Source of the DNA: an uncultured Prevotellaceae bacterium
Lineage (GTDB): Bacteria > Bacteroidota > Bacteroidia > Bacteroidales > Bacteroidaceae
Direction of reading: 5' to 3'
Length of the DNA: 64,000 nt
Assembly: GCA_902779455.1 (NCBI GenBank)
Contig: CACZBS010000010.1
Location: 23,356-87,355, forward strand
Under the pieces are notes generated by a model. It ran no database searches. It was not told the origin of the DNA and was given only the letters and a program-made list of their open reading frames with translations. The position numbers were made by a program, and so were the translations under genes. Shown here piece by piece: positions 1 to 7,574 of the stretch. How positions within the stretch are numbered: the first letter of the stretch is position 1; every line of letters starts with the position of its first letter.

Positions 1-229
1 TGGAGTCGGGCGTGAAGGGCTCGGGCGTGTCCTGAAGCACGTCGACGCTGACGCCATGCCGACGAAGCAGGTCGACGTAGGCGTCGAACTCGCTGACGGC
101 CTGCTGCTGTGTCAGCAGGGCTGCCTCGGCCGATGCGCTGCGCACCTGGAAGGCATTGTTCGCGGCCGTCTCCTCATTGAAGGCGAAGCGCACGGGCCGC
201 ACCATCAATACTCTATTGGTCGTCTGCAT
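1..229 (-). CDS. CtlX-like citrulline/arginine hydrolase (amidinotransferase family), 5' end only
   Basis: Reading the minus strand from the ATG at 229 gives about 76 residues beginning MQTTNRVLMVRPVRFAFNEE and running off the window edge at ...EPFTPDS. The start (VRPxxFxFNEET, then NNAFQ) matches what I recall of the Bacteroidota citrulline-utilization hydrolase CtlX, a guanidino-group-modifying enzyme related to arginine deiminase. The catalytic Cys/His region lies outside the window, so the activity is inferred. It starts 6 bp after the rocD stop codon and is surely cotranscribed with it, which fits a role in arginine/ornithine degradation. A second in-frame ATG (MVRP) eight codons later is a possible alternative start. 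Confidence 0.7.
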   Translation of the reverse strand, partial: MQTTNRVLMVRPVRFAFNEETAANNAFQVRSASAEAALLTQQQAVSEFDAYVDLLRRHGVSVDVLQDTPEPFTPDS

Positions 230-235
230 AGGCTC

Positions 236-1486
236 TCAGCGGCTCATTTCCTCAAACGTCTCCTTGATAATCCGGATGGCCTCGCGCAGCTCCTGCTCGT
301 TGATGCAGAGGGGCGGTGCGAAGCGGATGATATCGTCGTGGGTGGGCTTGGCCAGCAATCCCTTGTCCTTCATGCGCAGGCAGATGTCCCAGGCCGTCTT
401 GTCGCCGATGGGCTTGGTGACGATGGCATTGAGCAGGCCGCGGCCGCGCACCTCGACGATGAAGGGCGACTCAATCTTCTTGATCTCCTCGCGGAAGATG
501 CGGCCCATGCGTTCGGCATTCTCGACGAGGTGCTCGTCGCGCACGACGCGCAGTGCCTCCATGGCCACGCGGGCGGCCAGCGGGAATCCGCCGAAGGTCG
601 ATCCGTGCTCGCCCGGCCGGATGTTGAGCATGATGTCGTCGTCGGCCAGACAGGCCGAGACGGGCAGCACGCCGCCGCCGAGGGCCTTGCCCAGGACGAG
701 GATGTCGGGTCTGACGCCGTCGTGCTCGCAGCAGATCATGCGGCCGGTGCGGGCGATGCCCGTCTGCACCTCGTCGGCAATGAAGAGCACGTTGTGCTGG
801 TGGCACAGGTCGTAACACTTTTTCAGATAACCATCATCAGGCACGAAGACGCCGGCCTCGCCCTGGATGGGCTCAGCGATGAAGGCGCACACCTCGTCGC
901 CATATTTGTCGAGGGCCTCCTCGAGAGCCTTCGTGTCGTTATAGGGGATGCGGATGAAGCCCGGCGTCAGCGGTCCGTAGTCGGCATAGGAGCTGGGGTC
1001 GTTGCTCATGGTGATGACGGTGACGGTGCGGCCGTGGAAGTTGCCCTCGCAGCAGATGACCTTGATCTTGTCGTTGGGGATATGCTTCTTCACGGCGCCC
1101 CAGCGGCGGGCCAGCTTCAGCGACGTCTCGACGCCCTCGGCGCCCGTGTTCATGGGCAGCACGCGGTCGTAGCCGAAGAAGTCGTGCATGAACTTCTCGT
1201 ACTCGCAGAACGGCTCGCTATAGAAGGCGCGCGAGGTCAGGCAGAGCTGGTCGGCCTGGTCCTTCAGGGCCTTGACGATGCGCGGGTGGCAGTGGCCCTG
1301 GTTGACGGCAGAATAGCTCGAGAGGAAGTCGAAATAGCGTTTGTCCTCGACGTCCCAGACATAGATGCCCTTGCCGCGGCGGAGCACGACGGGCAGCGGG
1401 TGATAGTTGTGTGCACCATAGCGTTCTTCCAGCTCCATCAGTCGCTGGGTGTTGGTCATAGGTTGATCGGTTGTTGTGTTAGTCAT
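236..1486 (-). CDS. rocD: Ornithine aminotransferase
   Basis: This 416-residue class III PLP aminotransferase transfers the delta-amino group of ornithine to 2-oxoglutarate, giving glutamate semialdehyde/pyrroline-5-carboxylate. Visible motifs are the PLP-phosphate region [15 protein letters not shown] (about 113-127), the ADEVQTG cofactor aspartate motif (237-243) and the Schiff-base lysine in [10 protein letters not shown] (Lys267). [15 protein letters not shown] near residues 54-68 is typical of RocD rather than ArgD. Length is normal for the family. MTNT occurs twice at the N-terminus, so Met10 is an alternative start. A TAATTTTG -7 box lies 45 bp upstream. It is followed at once by a ctlX-like gene and is divergent from the biosynthetic arginine cluster, so degradation and synthesis sit back to back. 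Confidence 0.95.
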   Translation of the reverse strand: MTNTTTDQPMTNTQRLMELEERYGAHNYHPLPVVLRRGKGIYVWDVEDKRYFDFLSSYSAVNQGHCHPRIVKALKDQADQLCLTSRAFYSEPFCEYEKFMHDFFGYDRVLPMNTGAEGVETSLKLARRWGAVKKHIPNDKIKVICCEGNFHGRTVTVITMSNDPSSYADYGPLTPGFIRIPYNDTKALEEALDKYGDEVCAFIAEPIQGEAGVFVPDDGYLKKCYDLCHQHNVLFIADEVQTGIARTGRMICCEHDGVRPDILVLGKALGGGVLPVSACLADDDIMLNIRPGEHGSTFGGFPLAARVAMEALRVVRDEHLVENAERMGRIFREEIKKIESPFIVEVRGRGLLNAIVTKPIGDKTAWDICLRMKDKGLLAKPTHDDIIRFAPPLCINEQELREAIRIIKETFEEMSR

Positions 1487-1530
1487 ACATGGAAGTATTT
1501 AAAAGTTAATAGACGATTATAGTTATGTGG

Positions 1531-1538
1531 CAAAATTA
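1531..1538 (-). promoter_or_regulatory. -7 promoter box for rocD-ctlX
   Basis: On the minus strand the sequence reads TAATTTTG, an exact match to the Bacteroidota TAnnTTTG -7 element, about 45 nt upstream of the rocD start. A clear TTTG -33 box is not evident; TTGT lies about 22 bp upstream. Confidence 0.5.
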
Positions 1539-1620
1539 CGATTTTTTTTGCACTATTCTTACAATCGAGTTCCTAAATAATGTTAATCACTAACAAGTTA
1601 GTCGGTTTTTCCCCAAATAA

Positions 1621-1652
1621 TTTGCTCAATTGAAATAAAATGCTGACCTTTG
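1621..1652 (+). promoter_or_regulatory. Promoter of the arginine/proline cluster
   Basis: TTTG at 1621-1624, a 20-bp gap, then GACCTTTG at 1645-1652 resembles the Bacteroidota TTTG/TAnnTTTG promoter with one mismatch in the -7 box. It leaves a leader of about 50 nt before the GNAT gene at 1708. No obvious ARG-box operator was recognised. Confidence 0.5.
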
Positions 1653-1707
1653 CAGAATATTTTCAGGTATTAACGTTATTTTAACTTATGTAAGCGAACA
1701 AGCGGAA

Positions 1708-2328
1708 ATGAAAGAAAACGAGTTGGTAGTGAAACAGGCCGACGAGACTCACGTGAAGTATGCTGAGCGCATTTGCCAGATGATTTATGAGTCGGCCCTT
1801 CAGCGCAACACAGGTATTGCCAGGCGCGATCCTGCCTATATTGCGCAGAAGATGACGAGTGGAAAAGCCATTATTGCACTTGACGGCGACAAGGTGGTAG
1901 GTTTCAGTTATATTGAGAGCTGGAGTCACGGCGACTTTGTGGCCACGAGCGGATTGATAGTGGATCCCGACTACCGACGACGAGGACTGGCCGCCCAGAT
2001 TAAGGAGCGGACGTTTCTGCTGGCACGCGACCGTTTCCCCTACGCCAAGATCTTCAGTATCACCACGTCGCTGCCCGTGATGAAGCTCAACACGCGACTG
2101 GGCTATCAGCCCGTCACGCTGACCGAGCTGACGCAGGACGAGGAGTTCTGGCAGGGCTGTCAGGGCTGCAAGAACTACGACATCCTGCAGCGCAACAACC
2201 GTCGCGTGTGCCTCTGCTACGGCATGCTCTACGACCCGGCCACGGAGAAGAAGACCGTCTCGTGGTGGGCCCCCTACATGATGTCGGTGGCGAATGCGTT
2301 TAATAAGGTTTTCAGAATTAAGAAATAA
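1708..2328 (+). CDS. GNAT N-acyltransferase, probable glutamate N-succinyl/acetyltransferase (first arginine step)
   Basis: This 206-residue single-domain GNAT protein has the acyl-CoA pyrophosphate-binding motif RRRGLA (90-95) after the beta-strand SGLIVDP. The C-terminal part carries a conserved-looking cysteine set (C151, C154, C168, C170) in WQGCQGCKNYD and RVCLCYGM. It heads the arginine cluster 17 bp before argG. An orthologue at this position in Bacteroides has, as I recall, been proposed to make N-succinylglutamate; specificity cannot be read from the sequence. The start at 1708 has only a weak purine-rich ribosome site, normal for this phylum. A different small-molecule acyltransferase remains possible, but the operon position favours the pathway role. 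Confidence 0.75.
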   Translation: MKENELVVKQADETHVKYAERICQMIYESALQRNTGIARRDPAYIAQKMTSGKAIIALDGDKVVGFSYIESWSHGDFVATSGLIVDPDYRRRGLAAQIKERTFLLARDRFPYAKIFSITTSLPVMKLNTRLGYQPVTLTELTQDEEFWQGCQGCKNYDILQRNNRRVCLCYGMLYDPATEKKTVSWWAPYMMSVANAFNKVFRIKK

Positions 2329-2345
2329 AAAAAACAGATTGAAAT

Positions 2346-3539
2346 ATGAGTAAAAAGATTGTTGTGGCCTACTCGGGAGGCCTTGATACGTCGTACACCG
2401 TGATGCGCCTGGCCCAGGAGGGCAACGAGGTGCACGCCGTCTGTGCCAACACGGGCGGATTCAGCCCCGAACAGCTCCGTCGCAACGAGGAGAACGCCCT
2501 AAAGCTGGGTGCCGTGAAGTATGCGACGCTCGACGTCACACAGGAATACTATGAGAAGTCGCTGCGCTTCATGATCTTCGGCAACGTGCTGCGCAACAAC
2601 TGCTACCCTATCTCGGTCTCCAGTGAGCGCATCTTTCAGGCGCTGGCCATCGTCCGCTATGCCAACGAGATCGGTGCCGACGCCATTGCCCACGGCTCTA
2701 CGGGGGCCGGCAACGACCAGATCCGCTTCGACATGACCTTCCTGGTCATGGCGCCAGGCGTGGAGATCATCACCCTGACGCGCGACGAGAAGCTGACGCG
2801 CAAGGAGGAGGTGGACTATCTGAACGCGCACGGCTTCACGGCCGACTTCGCCAAGCTGAAGTACAGCTACAACGTCGGCATCTGGGGCACCTCGATCTGT
2901 GGCGGCGAGTTGCTCGACCCGTCGCAGGGACTGCCTGAGGAGGCCTACCTGAAGCACGCCACACGCGAGGACGAGTCGCTGCTGCGCATCACCTTCGAGA
3001 AGGGCGAGATCACGGCCGTCAACGACGAGCCGTTCGACGACCGCGTGGCGGCTATCCAGCGCATCGAGGAGATCGGTGCGTCGTATGCTATCGGCCGCGA
3101 CTGCAACGTCGGCGACACCATCATCGGCATCAAGGGCCGCGTGGGCTTCGAGGCCGCAGCGCCCAAGCTCATCATCGAGGCCCACCGCCTGCTGGAGAAG
3201 TCGACCCTGTCGAAGTGGCAGCAATACTGGAAGGACCAGGTGGCCAACTGGTACGGCATGTTCCTCCACGAGAGCCAGTACCTGGAGCCCGTCATGCCCG
3301 ACATCGAGGCCATGCTGCTCTCCTCGCAGCGCAACGTCACGGGCACGGCCATCCTGCGCTTGCGCCCCTACGGTTTCGAGACGGTGGGCATTGATTCCGT
3401 CAACGACCTGACCAAGTCGAAGCTGGGCGAATACGGCGAGACGCAGACGGGCTGGACGGCCGACGAGGCCAAAGGCTTCATCAAGGTGCTGTCGACGCCG
3501 CTGCGCGTCTACTACGGCGTACATCCCGGCGAGCGCTAA
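2346..3539 (+). CDS. argG: Argininosuccinate synthase
   Basis: This 397-residue enzyme joins citrulline and aspartate with ATP to form argininosuccinate in the cytosol. The ATP-binding AYSGGLDTSY motif is at residues 8-17 and the family motif AHGSTGAGNDQIRFD is near 115-129. Length is usual for the family. It lies 17 bp after the GNAT gene in the same operon. The downstream 402-bp gap to argC carries two repeat cassettes rather than a gene, with no convincing new promoter. Confidence 0.97.
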   Translation: MSKKIVVAYSGGLDTSYTVMRLAQEGNEVHAVCANTGGFSPEQLRRNEENALKLGAVKYATLDVTQEYYEKSLRFMIFGNVLRNNCYPISVSSERIFQALAIVRYANEIGADAIAHGSTGAGNDQIRFDMTFLVMAPGVEIITLTRDEKLTRKEEVDYLNAHGFTADFAKLKYSYNVGIWGTSICGGELLDPSQGLPEEAYLKHATREDESLLRITFEKGEITAVNDEPFDDRVAAIQRIEEIGASYAIGRDCNVGDTIIGIKGRVGFEAAAPKLIIEAHRLLEKSTLSKWQQYWKDQVANWYGMFLHESQYLEPVMPDIEAMLLSSQRNVTGTAILRLRPYGFETVGIDSVNDLTKSKLGEYGETQTGWTADEAKGFIKVLSTPLRVYYGVHPGER

Positions 3540-3570
3540 GCAGAAATATTTTTTTTGTGCGGACGAAGGT

Positions 3571-3655
3571 AAAACGGCGTCGCTGTTTAATAATTCACCG
3601 ACGCTGTTTACTATTTCACCGACGCTGAATTAATAAACTCCGTCGCAGATTTAAG
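3571..3655. repeat. Palindromic 21-bp repeat array, copy 1 (three-locus family)
   Basis: About four tandem units of 21-22 bp between argG and argC; the clearest are ATAATTCACCGACGCTGTTT and CTATTTCACCGACGCTGAAT. They match the arrays at 26658-26742 and 41998-42082 (consensus roughly nTrTTCAnCGnCGCTGAAATA). Units have inverted symmetry around a GC centre, like bacterial REP sequences. No protein-coding content is evident. Confidence 0.7.
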
Positions 3656-3704
3656 TATCAATTCCGCACAGGTGAACATTAAATAATGGTTTGGTATGGT
3701 GAAA

Positions 3705-3833
3705 GTTACAGACCCCACCCCCGACCCCTCCCCTTGCAGGGGCGGGGAGTGGCTGCCGCACTGCTCGCCGCGGATGACGGCGCAGCAGCTCCCCGCCCCT
3801 GCAAGGGGAGGGGTCGGGGGTGGGGTCTGTAAC
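3705..3833. repeat. Long perfect inverted repeat, G-rich palindromic element copy 1
   Basis: A 129-bp element with perfectly complementary 45-bp arms starting GTTACAGACCCCACCCCCG and ending with its reverse complement. The unpaired centre, read on the minus strand, contains TGCGCCGTCAT and AGCCACTCCCC, which recur in the elements at 17518-17640 and 49811-49969. It sits between argG and argC with no U-tract, so it is not a simple terminator. The rest of the 3540-3941 gap shows no gene. Confidence 0.85.
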
Positions 3834-3941
3834 TTCTCCCCAATCGTAACCACATAAGAATCATCCTCAAAAAATTCGTACTAACCCCCTCATTCGAACC
3901 ACTTAATATTATCACTATAACAACTTAAACGACGAAGCATT

Positions 3942-4907
3942 ATGATAAGAGTAGGAATTCTCGGCGCGGCCGGCTATACGGGCGGCGAACTGATCCGGCT
4001 GCTTCTCAACCATCCGGATGCGGAGATTGTCTTCGCCAATTCGGAGAGCCAGGCGGGGCTCCCGGTCAGCAGCGTCCACGAGGGACTCGTGGGCGACACC
4101 GACCTGCGGTTCACTGACCAGCTGCCGTTCAGTGAGGTCGACGTCGTCTTCTTCTGCTTCGGCCATGGCAAGAGCGAGGCTTTCCTCCGCGAGCACGACA
4201 TCCCGGCAAGCGTGAAGATCATCGACCTGGCCCAGGACTTCCGCCTTCGCGGCGACCATGATTATGTCTACGGATTGCCGGAGATCAACAAGACGGACAT
4301 CTGCCAGGCCAGCCACGTGGCCAACCCCGGCTGCTTTGCCACGGCCATCCAGCTGGCCCTGCTGCCCGCCGCCTACCTGAACCTGCTGAAGGAGGACGTC
4401 AGCGTCAACGCCATCACCGGCTCGACGGGTGCCGGCCAGAAGCCCGGTCCAACGACCCATTTCTCCTGGCGCTCGGACAACATGAGCATCTACAAGCCCT
4501 TCCAGCACCAGCACGTGGCCGAGATACGCCAGTCGCTGCGCCAGGTGCAGGGCTATCTCGACGCCGACATCGACTTCATCCCCTATCGCGGTCCCTTTGC
4601 CCGCGGCATCTTCTGCACGGCAGTGGTGCGCACGCCCGCTCCGATTGAGGACGTCGTCGAGGCTTACGAGGACTTCTATCGCGACGCAGCCTTCACCCAC
4701 TACAGCCATGAACCGATAGACCTGAAGCAGGTCGTCGGCACCAACAAGGCGCTGGTGCACTGCGAGAAGCACGGGCAGAAGCTGCTCATCACGTCGGTCA
4801 TCGACAATCTGCTCAAGGGAGCCAGCGGTCAGGCCGTCCAGAACATGAACCTGATGTTTGGGCTCGATGAGAAAACAGGACTTCAACTAAAAGCAATAGC
4901 ATTCTGA
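3942..4907 (+). CDS. argC: N-acyl-gamma-glutamyl-phosphate reductase
   Basis: This 321-residue NADPH-dependent reductase makes N-acylglutamate semialdehyde from the acyl phosphate. The Rossmann signature GILGAAGYTGGELIRLL is near residues 5-21, and the active-site cysteine is Cys131 in VANPGCFAT. Length fits the family. In this organism the acyl group is probably succinyl because the cluster carries the succinylornithine-type carbamoyltransferase; that is inference. It is followed 6 bp later by argD. The upstream repeats separate it from argG, but expression probably reads through. Confidence 0.96.
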   Translation: MIRVGILGAAGYTGGELIRLLLNHPDAEIVFANSESQAGLPVSSVHEGLVGDTDLRFTDQLPFSEVDVVFFCFGHGKSEAFLREHDIPASVKIIDLAQDFRLRGDHDYVYGLPEINKTDICQASHVANPGCFATAIQLALLPAAYLNLLKEDVSVNAITGSTGAGQKPGPTTHFSWRSDNMSIYKPFQHQHVAEIRQSLRQVQGYLDADIDFIPYRGPFARGIFCTAVVRTPAPIEDVVEAYEDFYRDAAFTHYSHEPIDLKQVVGTNKALVHCEKHGQKLLITSVIDNLLKGASGQAVQNMNLMFGLDEKTGLQLKAIAF

Positions 4908-4913
4908 CACAAG

Positions 4914-6044
4914 ATGAAACTATTCGATGTATATAGCCTCTTCGACGTCAATATCGTCAAGGGAAAAGATTGTAAGGTGTGGGACGACCAGGGGCAGGAG
5001 TATCTTGACCTCTATGGCGGTCATGCCGTCATCAGCATCGGCCATGCCCACCCGCACTACGTGGAGCGTGTGTCGGCACAGCTCGGCCAGCTGGGCTTCT
5101 ATTCCAACTCGGTCAGGAACACGCTGCAGGAGGAACTGGCTGAGCGCCTGGGGCGCATCTCAGGCTATGAGGACTATCAGCTGTTTCTCGTGAACAGCGG
5201 CGCTGAGGCCAACGAGAATGCCCTGAAGCTGGCCTCGTTCAACAATCGCAAGCGCAGCGTCGTGCTGACGGCCCGTCATTCGTTCCACGGCCGCACGTCG
5301 CTGGCCGTCGAGGTGACCAACAACCCGAAGATTGTGGCCCCGATCAACGACAACCACCACGCCAAGTTCCTGCCCATCAACGACCTGACGCCATGGATGC
5401 GCGAGCTCGACAAGGAGAACGTGCTGGCCGTCATCGTGGAGCCTATTCAGGGCGTGGGCGGCATTCAGATGCTGACGCCCGAGTTTGCCCAGTCGCTCGA
5501 ATACTTCGCCCATCGCCACGGAGCCCTGCTCATCTGCGACGAGGTGCAGTGCGGCTACGGGCGCAGCGGCCGCTTCTTCGCCCACCAGTGGCTTGGCATC
5601 AAGCCCGACATCATCACCGTGGCCAAGGGCATCGCCAACGGACTGCCCATGGGCGGCGTGCTCATCTCGCCCGACCTGAAGCCCGAGAAGGGACAGCTGG
5701 GCACCACCTTCGGCGGCAACCACCTGGCCTGCTCAGCCGCACTCAGCGTGCTCGACGTCATTGAGCAGCAGCGGCTCGTGGACAATGCCCGCGAGGTGGG
5801 CGACTACCTGATGGAAAAGATCAAGGCGCTCGAGAGCCGGAAGATCAACGAGGTGCGCGGACGCGGCCTGATGATCGGCATCGAGCTCGACGTGCCCCAG
5901 AAGGCCGTCCGCCAGCAGTTGCTTTACGAGCAGCACGTCTTCACCGGCTGCTCCGGCGACTTCACCCTGCGGCTCCTGCCGCCACTGACGTTCACCCGCG
6001 AGCTGGCCGACGAGTTTGTTGAACGATTAAAGCGCGTGCTATGA
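4914..6044 (+). CDS. argD: N-acetyl/N-succinylornithine aminotransferase
   Basis: This 376-residue class III PLP aminotransferase converts N-acylglutamate semialdehyde to N-acylornithine with glutamate as donor. Motifs are VNSGAEANENALKLA (about 93-107), ICDEVQCGYGR (207-217) with the PLP-binding aspartate, and the Schiff-base lysine Lys238 in TVAKGIANGLPMGG. It lacks the RocD-type N-terminal segment, which separates it from the catabolic enzyme at 236-1486. Its stop overlaps the proC start by 4 bp (ATGA), so translation is probably coupled. Confidence 0.95.
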   Translation: MKLFDVYSLFDVNIVKGKDCKVWDDQGQEYLDLYGGHAVISIGHAHPHYVERVSAQLGQLGFYSNSVRNTLQEELAERLGRISGYEDYQLFLVNSGAEANENALKLASFNNRKRSVVLTARHSFHGRTSLAVEVTNNPKIVAPINDNHHAKFLPINDLTPWMRELDKENVLAVIVEPIQGVGGIQMLTPEFAQSLEYFAHRHGALLICDEVQCGYGRSGRFFAHQWLGIKPDIITVAKGIANGLPMGGVLISPDLKPEKGQLGTTFGGNHLACSAALSVLDVIEQQRLVDNAREVGDYLMEKIKALESRKINEVRGRGLMIGIELDVPQKAVRQQLLYEQHVFTGCSGDFTLRLLPPLTFTRELADEFVERLKRVL

Positions 6045-6796
6045 AGATAGCCATCATTGGGGCCGGCGCCATTGGCGGGGCTATCGCCGAGGGGCTGCTC
6101 AAGAGCGACTTCCTCAAGGCCGACGACCTGACCATCAGCAATCCCACCGCGCAGAAGCTCGAACGCTTCGCCAAGATGGGAGCCCGGGTGACCACCGACA
6201 ATGCCGAGGCCGCCCACGAGGCTGACGTGCTGATCATCGCCGTCAAGCCATGGCTGGTCGAGGAGGTGCTGACCGCACTCGACACGACGCGCAAGACGGT
6301 CGTCTCGGTGGCTGCCGGCATCACGTCGGAACAGCTGCTGCAGTGGGTGTCGCTCTATGCCGACCTGTGGCTCGCCATCCCCAATATCGCCGCGTCCGAA
6401 CGGGCGTCGATGACCTTCCTCGTGCCTGTCAAGAACACGGTCCAGTGCGACGTCGAGGGTCTCTTCAAAGCCGTCGGCCGCACGTTCATCTGTCCGGAGC
6501 GGTTGCTCCCGGCAGGGACGACGCTGGCCTCCTGTGGCCTGGCCTATGCCATGCGCTACGTCCGGGCCTCGACCGAGGGCGGCGTGGAGCTCGGCTTCCG
6601 TGCCCACGAGGCTCAGGAAATCGTCCTGCAGACGGTCCTGGGTGTCGTCCGGCTGTTGCAAGCCAGCGGCATGCACCCCGAGCAGGCCGTCGACCTGGTG
6701 ACGACGCCGGGCGGACTCACCATCCGCGGCCTCAACGAGATGGAGCGTGCCGGCTTCTCGTCGGCCGTCATCCGCGGACTGAAGGCCGGCATGTAG
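6041..6796 (+). CDS. proC: Pyrroline-5-carboxylate reductase
   Basis: This 251-residue enzyme catalyses the last proline step. The N-terminal dinucleotide motif IAIIGAGAIGGAIAEGL (3-19) and the C-terminal family signature VDLVTTPGGLTIRGLNEME are both visible. The protein is at the short end of the family. The ATG overlaps the argD stop by 4 bp, linking proline synthesis to the arginine operon. The downstream 191-bp gap holds a repeat cassette. Confidence 0.94.
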   Translation: MKIAIIGAGAIGGAIAEGLLKSDFLKADDLTISNPTAQKLERFAKMGARVTTDNAEAAHEADVLIIAVKPWLVEEVLTALDTTRKTVVSVAAGITSEQLLQWVSLYADLWLAIPNIAASERASMTFLVPVKNTVQCDVEGLFKAVGRTFICPERLLPAGTTLASCGLAYAMRYVRASTEGGVELGFRAHEAQEIVLQTVLGVVRLLQASGMHPEQAVDLVTTPGGLTIRGLNEMERAGFSSAVIRGLKAGM

Positions 6797-6808
6797 ATGA
6801 AAGGGAAC

Positions 6809-6985
6809 AGTGAAAAGTGAAAAATTTGCTGCCGCTGTCCCAAAGAATAAAGAAATAAAACATGGATAGTTAGAAAAGCGGAAGCAAATTTTTCACTTTT
6901 CACTATTCACTTTTACTTTAAACCATGGATAGACAGGAGAGCGGAAGCAAATTTTTCACTTTTCACTATTCACTTTTACTTTAAA
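6809..6985. repeat. TTCACTTTTCACT repeat cassette (two direct copies plus one inverted)
   Basis: Two 62-bp direct copies (6861-6922 and 6924-6985) begin CATGGATAG and contain GCGGAAGCAAATTTTTCACT followed by TTTCACTATTCACTTTTAC. An inverted partial copy lies at 6809-6836. The second copy ends directly before the ATG of the XRE-cupin gene. A related stretch, GGCGGCAGCAAATTGTTCAC, occurs inside the acyl-CoA ligase gene near 8083-8130. Confidence 0.85.
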
Positions 6986-6987
6986 AT

Positions 6988-7545
6988 ATGGAAGATCAAC
7001 TGAAACAGATAGGCCAGCGTCTGCGCGGACTGCGCGAGGTGCTCGACATTACGGCTGAGGAGGTGGCTGAGGTCATCGGCGTCAGCGTCGGGAAGTACGA
7101 AAAGATAGAGCTTGGCGAGGAGGACATCACCATCTCCAACCTGATGAAGATTGCCCACAAGTATGGCGTCTCGGCCGAGGAGCTGATGTTTGCCGAGAGC
7201 CCGCGCATGCGCTCCTACTTCGTCGTGCGCAAGGGTCAGGGCATGTCGGTCGAGCGCACCAAGGCCTATAAGTATCGCAGTCTGGTGAGCGGCTTTGTCG
7301 ACCATAAGGCCGACGTGTTCATCGTCACCGTCGAGCCGAAGCCCAATGCCCACACCATCTATAAGAACACGCATCCGGGCCAGGAGTTCAACCTCGTGCT
7401 CGAGGGCCGCATGGAGATCTATCTTAGCGGCAAGACCATCGTGCTCGACGAGGGCGACAGCATCTATTTCGACTCGTCGCAGCCTCACGGCATGCTGGCC
7501 GTCGGCGACAAGGCCGTGCGCTTCCTGGCCTTCACGGTGGAATGA
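6988..7545 (+). CDS. XRE-family helix-turn-helix regulator with C-terminal cupin domain
   Basis: This 185-residue protein has an N-terminal HTH_3 domain (about 8-62; LRGLREVLDITAEEVAEV and EKIELGEEDITISNL) followed by a C-terminal cupin fold (about 105-185; HPGQEFNLVLEGRMEIYL and SIYFDSSQPHGMLAV). Such proteins usually sense a small metabolite through the cupin and control adjacent genes. It lies 29 bp before an acyl-CoA ligase, so it probably regulates it; this is inference. The upstream 62-bp direct repeats end at the start codon and must form the leader. Confidence 0.9.
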   Translation: MEDQLKQIGQRLRGLREVLDITAEEVAEVIGVSVGKYEKIELGEEDITISNLMKIAHKYGVSAEELMFAESPRMRSYFVVRKGQGMSVERTKAYKYRSLVSGFVDHKADVFIVTVEPKPNAHTIYKNTHPGQEFNLVLEGRMEIYLSGKTIVLDEGDSIYFDSSQPHGMLAVGDKAVRFLAFTVE

Positions 7546-7574
7546 GTTAAGACAAATTTTGGTAGAGTCCTTTT

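Noticed and set aside
56-1522. Long plus-strand open frame opposite rocD, and similar antisense frames (for example 2499-3524, 15872-16780, 59069-60541)
   Set aside because: They mirror real genes, are rich in A/V/L/G/R/D from the high GC third positions of the opposite strand, and show no family motifs.
1487-1707. Riboswitch or T-box in the arginine cluster leader
   Set aside because: The leader after the promoter is only about 50 nt and shows no strong stem-loop or known conserved motif.
3705-3833. Simple Rho-independent terminator between argG and argC
   Set aside because: No U-tract, arms far longer than needed, and a conserved centre shared with two other loci; it also sits inside what looks like one operon.
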